Source: Tenacibaculum dicentrarchi (GTDB lineage Bacteria; Bacteroidota; Bacteroidia; Flavobacteriales; Flavobacteriaceae). From it: 64,000 bases of DNA. Where the stretch lies: the NCBI RefSeq assembly GCF_964036635.1, contig NZ_OZ038524.1, forward strand, positions 725,501 to 789,500, given 5' to 3'. The position numbers and the translations under genes are program-made. This document shows positions 58,835-64,000 of this stretch, piece by piece (within the stretch, counting starts at the first letter, position 1; the number at the start of each line of letters is the position of its first letter). The notes below the pieces were generated by a model. The model made no database searches, was not told where the DNA came from, and worked only from the letters and a program-made list of their open reading frames with translations.

Positions 58835-60466
58835 ATGAAGTTTAATTTTAAATATAGTGGTAATAGTAGTGTTAGTAATACCATGGCATCTACAGGAGTA
58901 AGTTTTGCTCCTGATACATTAAGAGAGCCTACATATTTTGTAGGAAGCCTAGATAAAAAAATTCCTTTTAGAGAGGCTATTTCAGCTTTACATCATGTAG
59001 TAATTGCCGATTTTAATTTTCAACCAAAAGATAATACAGAATACTTAGCTTGGTTAAAAGGTCAGGAAGAGGTATGGATTGCCGAAGCAACAGCTCAATT
59101 ATCAGGGTTAAAAGAAGATATTAATCATCTTCAAGAAAAATTAAAAAAATTACGCCTAAAAAGAGAAGAAATTACAAAGCCTTTTTATGATGCGCAACGA
59201 AAATATTTTAATTATCTATATAAACGAGATTATGCTGCTTGGTTTGTTTTAGACCCCGTAATTACAGTACACCCAGACCAAGTGTTTTTTGAGTGTTTTA
59301 GTCAAGATGAATCTGTTTATGGAAAATTATCTTGTGGTTATGATGTTTTTAAAAATATAAATGAGTTTAAATGTGGAACTACAAATATTGATTATTCGAA
59401 AGAATTATATAATGAGTTTCAGAAAATAAGAACTTATAAAGAAACAGAGTTTAAAGTAGATCCAACGGGTTTTGATGTAAAAACAACAGGAGAAGATACT
59501 TATAGAGAAGTAAAAATTGATTTACCAGATAGTTGGGTTCGTGGTTTTTTACAAGTAAGTAGTGCCATGACAAGTGATAAAGTATCTTTTGATTTGCATC
59601 CTGTGGATATTGCTAATTTTATAGCAGTATTAAAAAGACACAAAGAAAAGAAAGGTCCAAGGGCGATAAAATATATATTGAAACCTGGTAAACCTATTAT
59701 TGCTGTTTTTGAACCTTGGAATATTGAAGTGGCTTGTTTACAATCTATATATAAAGGTGATGAAGAAAAAGAAATAAGAGTTTGGGGAAGAAGAAGAATA
59801 ACGCTTTTAGAACGATTATTGCCAATTACGACTAAATTCACTGTTCATTTATTGGGTAGCGGTATGCCGTCATTTTATATCGCACATTTGGCAAATGATA
59901 TGTATTTTACATTAGGATTATCTGGTTGGACAGCTAATGATTGGACGCAAACAACTAATTTAGATTTACTTTCACCTAGAGGACAAGTTCCTGCTACTAC
60001 CATGCAAACTATTTATTTAGCATTGCGAAAGGATTGGTTAAATACTCCGAGTAATTTAGCTAAAGATTTAGGATTAGATAAAACAATTGTAACACAATCA
60101 TTACAAACTTTTACACAAGCAGGAAAAGTAGTGTACGATTTAAAGAATAATGTATATCGAATTAGAGAATTAAAAAAAGATGGAATTGATTTAGATAGCT
60201 TACGTTTTTCTAATGAAATTGATAAAAAAGCCTATGAACTGATGGAGTCAGGAGCTGTTTCAAATTTAAAAACAGCTATAGATGGTAGTAATATAAACAT
60301 AAATGCAACAGTAAGTAATAATTATAAAACAAATGTACTTATTAACAACGACCTACAAATTGTTGATGCTAAGTGTGTTTGTAGTTATTATCATCAAAAT
60401 AAAATGACAAAAGGACCTTGTGAACATATTTTAGCCACAAGAATTGCTTTTGATAAAAAAAATTAA
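58835..60466 (+). CDS. Winged-helix/SWIM zinc-finger protein (WHSWIM, retron accessory protein)
   Basis: 543 residues. A coiled-coil lies at about 85-125 ('GLKEDINHLQEKLKKLRLKREEI'). A large central domain (about 130-380) has no name that I know. A winged-helix-like segment is at about 388-445 ('QTIYLALRKDWLNTPSNLAKDLGLDKTIVTQSLQTFTQAGKVVYDLKNNVYRI'). The C-terminal SWIM finger has C514-x-C516, 12 residues, C529-x-H531, the exact SWIM pattern CxC…CxH. SWIM and winged helix both point to DNA/RNA or protein contact. It is 14 bases after the WGR gene and 14 before the a1 sequence of the ncRNA. Likely part of the effector complex; its activity is unknown. Confidence 0.87.
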   Translation: MKFNFKYSGNSSVSNTMASTGVSFAPDTLREPTYFVGSLDKKIPFREAISALHHVVIADFNFQPKDNTEYLAWLKGQEEVWIAEATAQLSGLKEDINHLQEKLKKLRLKREEITKPFYDAQRKYFNYLYKRDYAAWFVLDPVITVHPDQVFFECFSQDESVYGKLSCGYDVFKNINEFKCGTTNIDYSKELYNEFQKIRTYKETEFKVDPTGFDVKTTGEDTYREVKIDLPDSWVRGFLQVSSAMTSDKVSFDLHPVDIANFIAVLKRHKEKKGPRAIKYILKPGKPIIAVFEPWNIEVACLQSIYKGDEEKEIRVWGRRRITLLERLLPITTKFTVHLLGSGMPSFYIAHLANDMYFTLGLSGWTANDWTQTTNLDLLSPRGQVPATTMQTIYLALRKDWLNTPSNLAKDLGLDKTIVTQSLQTFTQAGKVVYDLKNNVYRIRELKKDGIDLDSLRFSNEIDKKAYELMESGAVSNLKTAIDGSNININATVSNNYKTNVLINNDLQIVDAKCVCSYYHQNKMTKGPCEHILATRIAFDKKN

Positions 60467-60480
60467 TATATTTAAACCCT

Positions 60481-60701
60481 GGTAGTAATAAGATAACGAC
60501 CTTGCAATTTGATTGGTGTATCACCAATCTAGCTTACAGACACCGAACGCGTCACTGACTCGAACTTAACTTGTGAAATAGGTACTATAGTGCCATTTCC
60601 TGTTATACTTCTTCGAAGTGAAATAGCACTATAGTACCTATTTCACTGGAGTTGTTCAATTCAGTCTTTAGAATTGTACGAAGATATATCTTATTGCTAC
60701 C
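60481..60701 (+). ncRNA. Retron msr-msd non-coding RNA
   Basis: The gap before the RT folds as a retron template. a1 GGTAGTAATAAGATA (60481-60495) pairs with a2 TATCTTATTGCTACC (60687-60701), 15 bp including one U-G. msr side: stem GATTGGTG (60511-60518) with CACCAATC (60522-60529), loop TAT, followed by TAGC. msd side: a hairpin at 60573-60646 whose 21-base arms (60573-60593 and 60626-60646) are perfectly complementary. It continues with ATTTC/GAAAT and ACTTC/GAAGT toward the tip. A further stem GTTCAATTC (60654-60662) with GAATTGTAC (60671-60679) lies before a2. The priming guanosine is not certain: G60498 right after a1 or G60532 in TAGC. Exact transcript ends need RNA data. Confidence 0.88.
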
Positions 60702-60713
60702 TTTTTTTGTTTT

Positions 60714-62165
60714 ATGGATAATTCAGCTACGAGAAAACAAGAGATTTACGACAAAATTAAAGAATCATCAAAACATGAATTTATTCTTTCAGAAATGAAA
60801 CGATTAGGTTTTTGGGGTGATGATAACGTGAATTTCGATAAAGTAAACGATTTTTTAAAAGAAGAAAATGCTCTATCAGGAGATTTATCAAAACTTTTAA
60901 AAAAGGAAAGACTAATAAAAGATACTGATGCTTTTATCGCCAATAAACACAAAGAGCGAAAGAAGTTATCAAAAGAAAAACAAAAAGAAACTAAGCTTAA
61001 AAGAGAACAAATCCGTAAGGAAAAAGCGGAAAAATGGCAGCAGACCAAAAAAGAAGATATTACTTATTTAGGTGCTGGTTATTCTCATCAGTTAAACGAT
61101 ACTCAAATAGATGAGGTAAGACTCAAAGAAGCTGGTTTACCAATTTATCATTCGGTAAAAGATTTAGCTGAGGCTATGAAAATTACGGTAAATGAACTTC
61201 GGTTTTTAGCTTTTTCAAGAAAAAACTCACAAATTGAACACTACAAACGTTTTAAAGTTGCTAAAAAATCAGGCGGATATCGTTTAATTTCTGCGCCAAT
61301 GCCTCGATTGAAAAGAGCGCAACACTTTATTTTAGAAAATATTTTAAATAAAGTAATTGTTCATGATAAAGCTCATGGTTGTGTAAAAGAAAGGTCAATT
61401 ATTAGTAATGCAATGCCTCATTTAAATAAAGCGGTTGTTATTAATCAAGATTTGAAAAACTTTTTTCCATCAGTTACTTATAAAAGAATAAAAGGCGTTT
61501 TTAAATCTTTAGGATATTCAGAACAATTAGCAGTTATTTTTTCATTATTATGTTCAGAATCTAAAATTTTAGATATTTCGTTATTAGGTGAAAATTACTT
61601 TTCAAAAAGAGGAGAACGTTTTCTACCACAAGGCTCGCCTTGTAGCCCTGCGATAACTAATATTTTATGTCGTAAAATGGATTATCGATTAGATGGTTTA
61701 GCTAAAAAATATGGTTTTGATTATTCTAGATATGTTGATGATACTACTTTTTCAGGAAATCATGAACAATTTAAACACATTACAGCAATATTAAAATATT
61801 CTAAAAAAATCATATCCGAAGAAAATTTTAATTTACATCCTGATAAGCTTAAAATAATGAAGCGAAATCAACGACAGGAAGTAACAGGTATTGTAGTGAA
61901 TGAAAAATTGAATATTGATAAAAAATCATTAAAACGTTTTAGAGCATTGTTATATCAAATTGAAAAAGAAGGTATCGCAGGGAAAACATGGAACGGCGGA
62001 TTGAATGTTTTAGCAGAAATTGATGGATATGCAAATTATATTTATCAAGTAGATAAAGAAAAAGGTGTTAAGTATAAAAGTCAAGTAGCAGATATTTTAA
62101 AAGCGCATTCTTATAAAGAAAGTAAAGGAATTTTTAATAAAATAAATTCGTTGTTCAAAAGATAA
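60714..62165 (+). CDS. Retron reverse transcriptase
   Basis: 483 residues. RT motifs: catalytic aspartate in NQDLKNFFPS (D246), QGSPCSPA (306-313), YVDD (340-343). Retron-specific signatures: NAMPH (232-236, NAxxH of region X) and VTG (390-392, region Y). These rule out group II intron, DGR and Abi-type RTs. An N-terminal extension of about 115 residues precedes the RT core: a helical part (1-70) and a very Lys/Glu-rich coiled stretch (78-113). The ATG comes 12 bases after a2, with no visible ribosome site. It would reverse-transcribe the msd part of the upstream RNA into msDNA and hold it in a complex. Confidence 0.95.
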   Translation: MDNSATRKQEIYDKIKESSKHEFILSEMKRLGFWGDDNVNFDKVNDFLKEENALSGDLSKLLKKERLIKDTDAFIANKHKERKKLSKEKQKETKLKREQIRKEKAEKWQQTKKEDITYLGAGYSHQLNDTQIDEVRLKEAGLPIYHSVKDLAEAMKITVNELRFLAFSRKNSQIEHYKRFKVAKKSGGYRLISAPMPRLKRAQHFILENILNKVIVHDKAHGCVKERSIISNAMPHLNKAVVINQDLKNFFPSVTYKRIKGVFKSLGYSEQLAVIFSLLCSESKILDISLLGENYFSKRGERFLPQGSPCSPAITNILCRKMDYRLDGLAKKYGFDYSRYVDDTTFSGNHEQFKHITAILKYSKKIISEENFNLHPDKLKIMKRNQRQEVTGIVVNEKLNIDKKSLKRFRALLYQIEKEGIAGKTWNGGLNVLAEIDGYANYIYQVDKEKGVKYKSQVADILKAHSYKESKGIFNKINSLFKR

Positions 62166-62438
62166 TAGTTTAAAAAAAATCTAAATTTACCAAAAAAGCG
62201 TTTTCTTTTTTAATCTTTATTTAGAGCCTGTTTAAAAATCAAATTTTCGTCATGCTGAATTTATTTCAGCATTGCATCAACAGTAGAACTAGGGCAAATC
62301 AGAATGCGAACCTGAAATAAATTCAGGTTGACGGATTCGATTTTCTGTTTTTCTGTATAAACTATAAAACGTTTTTTAGATGAAGTTTAAACAAGCTCTT
62401 AAGATTAATAAGAAAACGCCTATTAAAAATTATCTAAA
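62166..62438. other. Spacer after the retron RT
   Basis: 273 bases with no reading frame that I support. Contains a large inverted repeat at 62247-62334. No clear terminator for the RT is seen other than that palindrome; a T-rich patch is at 62203-62212. Confidence 0.6.
62247..62334. repeat. Large imperfect inverted repeat at the retron right flank
   Basis: Arms read TCGTCATGCTGAATTTATTT and its complement AAATAAATTCAGGTTGACGG, about 24 bp with three or four mismatches, at 62248-62271 and 62311-62334. Such 'GTCATGCTGAA…TTCAGG' palindromes are common dispersed elements in flavobacteria (recalled, not searched). Confidence 0.75.
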
Positions 62439-63155
62439 TTATGGATTTGTTGACCATAAAGAAGCACCTTTTAGCATGGCTCTTCTAGGTAACATTAAAC
62501 CAGCGACAATTAATTCTGCAAAATCTTCAGGTTGTAACACTTTTTCAATATTTCCGTCAGTAATTCCTAATTCTAACGACATATCCGAAGCAATTGTACT
62601 TGGCGTAAGCGTGCAAACACGAATATTATTTTTACGCACCTCTTTCATTAACGATTCTGACATTCCAATAACCGCAAATTTAGAGGCTGAATAGGCTGAG
62701 GTTGTCGCATTTCCACTCAAACCAGCAGTCGATGAAATATTAATAATATCACCTTGGTTTTTTTCGATTAAATACGGTAAAACTTCTTTGGTTACATAAT
62801 ACATTCCCATTAAATTGGTTTGTATAATTTGTGTCCAATCTTCAACTTTCATATCGTTAAAAGTTCCAAAAGAAGCGATTCCAGCGTTATTTACTAAAAT
62901 ATCAACTGTTCCAAAAGTGGCAATAATTTCTTTGATTCCTTGTTGAACTTGCTCATAATTTCCGACATCAAAAATGGCATAAGTTGCCTCGATATTGTAT
63001 GATTTTAATTCGGCAACGGTTTCTTGTAATCGTTTTTCATTTCTACCAGTAATGGCAACGTGTATTCCTTTTTGAGCAAAAGCGATGGCAGTTGCCTTTC
63101 CTAATCCTCTACTTCCACCAGTAATGATGGCTTTTTTATTTGTTAATTTTTCCAT
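62439..63155 (-). CDS. SDR-family oxidoreductase (3-ketoacyl-ACP reductase-like)
   Basis: 238 residues, a classical short-chain dehydrogenase. Cofactor motif GGSRGLGKATA, NNAG, catalytic serine in INISSTAGLSG and YSASK with the Tyr/Lys pair. 'GRNEKRLQETVAEL' with the arginine after the second strand suggests NADPH. Family resemblance is to FabG, but many such proteins act on other ketones/alcohols. The start MEKLTNKKAIITGG at 63155 is used; the longer frame would read through a dispersed repeat. Confidence 0.92.
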   Translation of the reverse strand: MEKLTNKKAIITGGSRGLGKATAIAFAQKGIHVAITGRNEKRLQETVAELKSYNIEATYAIFDVGNYEQVQQGIKEIIATFGTVDILVNNAGIASFGTFNDMKVEDWTQIIQTNLMGMYYVTKEVLPYLIEKNQGDIINISSTAGLSGNATTSAYSASKFAVIGMSESLMKEVRKNNIRVCTLTPSTIASDMSLELGITDGNIEKVLQPEDFAELIVAGLMLPRRAMLKGASLWSTNP

Positions 63156-63197
63156 TTTTATAAACTGTTTGTATAGGTAAAGGTATTGTTTTTTGGA

Positions 63198-63285
63198 GCT
63201 ATTTCCCGCTTTCCGCACTCGCTCTTTTTTGAAAAAAGTCAAAAAAGGAGCTCAAACAAATGCTTCAATCGGGGCTAGGCATCGT
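63198..63285. repeat. Dispersed intergenic repeat, type A (copy 2)
   Basis: Same order as 44905-44985: TTTCCCGCTTTCCGCACTCG, hairpin GCTCTTTTTTGA…TCAAAAAAGGAGC, CTCAAACAAATGCTTCAATC, GGGGCTAGG. Differences are only a few bases. Confidence 0.85.
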
Positions 63286-63302
63286 TACAAAGCTTCATTT
63301 TT

Positions 63303-64000
63303 TCATACTTTATTTTTAACATTAATTAATACGATGGTAATTAGTATAATAAAAATTCCAATAGCTTGTAATACATTAACCTGTTCATTTAGTATTAAAA
63401 AAGCACTTAAAACAGAAATAGGTATTTCTAAAGCAGCAATAATACTGGTTAATCCGTTACCAATTACGGGTACACCTTTGCTAAATAATATAGGAGGTAA
63501 TACAGTACCAAACAACCCTAAAACCATTCCCCATTTTAGTATTTCTACGGAATTTACTTCTTCAATAATTTGAAAATTCCAAAAAATAAGGATTGCTAAA
63601 AAACCGCCATATACTAAATACTTACTTCTAGTTAAACTAGGTAATTCTAACGAAATTTTATTGGAAGCATACATTGAAGCGGTATAAAATATAGCCGCAA
63701 ATAAACCATATATAACGCCTAATAAATTTAAATTGAAATCACTTTCAAAAACTTTTGAAGCTAATAAAGTCCCTAGTAATACCATTATTGAACCTATTAT
63801 TTTTGCTTTTGAAACAAGTTTTCTATCGATAAAAAACTCTAAAAGGATGCCCATCCAAACTGTTTGCATTAACAGAATAATCCCCACAGAAACAGGAACA
63901 TATTGTATTGATAAATAATAAAAACTACTGGTAAGCCCTAAAAAAGTACCGAAAAATATTAATTTTAACTTAGGGTATTTTGCTGTTGATATTACTGTTT
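63303..64000 (-). CDS. EamA/DMT-family transporter (N-terminus cut by window end)
   Basis: A minus-strand frame open to the right edge; about 232 C-terminal residues are visible. At least six hydrophobic helices are seen, e.g. 'LIFFGTFLGLTSSFYYLSIQYVPVSVGIILLMQTVWMGILLEFF' with the EamA pattern 'YVPVSVGIILLMQTVW'. A second repeat is 'LFGTVLPPILFSKGVPVIGNGLTSIIAALEIPISVLSAFLILNEQV'. Exports small metabolites in known relatives; substrate unknown. The start codon lies outside the window. Confidence 0.9.
   Translation of the reverse strand, partial: TVISTAKYPKLKLIFFGTFLGLTSSFYYLSIQYVPVSVGIILLMQTVWMGILLEFFIDRKLVSKAKIIGSIMVLLGTLLASKVFESDFNLNLLGVIYGLFAAIFYTASMYASNKISLELPSLTRSKYLVYGGFLAILIFWNFQIIEEVNSVEILKWGMVLGLFGTVLPPILFSKGVPVIGNGLTSIIAALEIPISVLSAFLILNEQVNVLQAIGIFIILITIVLINVKNKV

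Larger units (their letters stand above)
55782..62165 (+). other. Retron system, ARM + WHSWIM + ncRNA + RT (type XIII-like)
   Basis: Four consecutive same-strand parts: WGR/HEAT-repeat protein (55782-58820), winged-helix/SWIM protein (58835-60466), retron ncRNA (about 60481-60701) and retron RT (60714-62165). Gaps are 14, 14 and 12 bases, so this is one unit. The RT has NAxxH, YVDD and VTG; the ncRNA has paired a1/a2 ends and an msd hairpin. From memory of the retron classification (Mestre and colleagues, 2020), ARM-fold plus WHSWIM effectors define type XIII. Retrons are anti-phage systems in which msDNA plus RT restrain an effector. Which of the two accessory proteins is toxic is not known to me. 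Confidence 0.88.

Noticed and set aside
60573..60646. The perfect hairpin as an ordinary terminator of the SWIM gene
   Set aside because: It is followed by no T-run, lies inside the a1/a2 pair and has the length of an msd stem.
60714..62165. RT as a group II intron maturase, DGR or Abi-type RT
   Set aside because: It has the retron NAxxH and VTG signatures, an adjacent msr-msd RNA with a1/a2, no maturase/HNH domain and no template/variable repeat pair.
62380..62694. Rightward frame after the retron starting MKFKQALK
   Set aside because: It runs antisense through the 3' end of the SDR gene and has no family features.
63156..63242. Longer SDR start
   Set aside because: The extension reads through the type A dispersed repeat and adds a non-conserved basic tail.

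Overview
The window reads as a chromosomal segment of a marine-type Flavobacteriaceae (Bacteroidota), something like Tenacibaculum or Polaribacter; the genus is inference. The base composition is very AT-rich. There are almost no Shine-Dalgarno sequences. Several promoters fit the flavobacterial TTG-N17-22-TAnnTTTG pattern. The gene set is flavobacterial: short MenE, DUF2853, a Bacteroidota-type LptD and the thiS-C-E-D-E-G-H-F order. I see no tRNA, rRNA, CRISPR array or insertion sequence.

Layout. 1-5.8 kb: a cut-off cyclophilin, an outer-membrane protein with three internal repeats, prfC, then divergent idi, a PTPS/QueD homologue and manA. 5.8-6.3 kb: a spacer with a candidate structured small RNA or micro-ORF. 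6.3-9 kb: kdsB, a HAD phosphatase, a CAT-fold acetyltransferase and two small conserved proteins. 9-19.2 kb: a conserved protein of unknown function, an MBL phosphodiesterase, yaaA, a SanA/YdcF-like protein, a lipoprotein, sdaA, a DUF2853 protein, a TPR protein and a sodium:solute symporter. 19.3-21.8 kb: pfkA-gap and ridA. 21.8-29 kb: envelope genes (lptD, divergent amidase and MCE/MlaD protein) and a membrane Fe-S/CCG pair. 29-34.5 kb: menaquinone genes menA, menC and menE interleaved with accessory genes.

34.6-42.2 kb: a ribosomal protein operon starting abruptly at rpsH, with its own promoter and structured leader: rpsH-rplF-rplR-rpsE-rpmD-rplO-secY-infA-rpmJ-rpsM-rpsK-rpsD-rpoA-rplQ. The S10 block and the first half of spc are not upstream. 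Structured leaders or spacers precede rpsD, rpoA and rplQ. 42.3-48.1 kb: carA, eno, a 0.9-kb AT-rich spacer, gltA and an arginase-family gene. 48.2-55.7 kb: a TPP riboswitch and a complete thiamine operon.

55.8-62.2 kb is the most interesting region: a complete retron. It has four parts in one transcriptional direction: a WGR/HEAT(ARM)-repeat protein of 1012 aa, a winged-helix/SWIM zinc-finger protein of 543 aa, a non-coding RNA and a reverse transcriptase of 483 aa. The RNA has paired a1/a2 ends of 15 bp and an msd-like hairpin whose arms match perfectly over 21 bp. The RT carries the retron hallmarks NAxxH and VTG plus YVDD. From memory this gene set matches the ARM + WHSWIM + RT arrangement called retron type XIII, a predicted anti-phage tripartite system. 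The right edge holds a dispersed palindromic repeat, an SDR oxidoreductase and a cut-off EamA transporter. Two families of dispersed intergenic repeats occur four times in the window.
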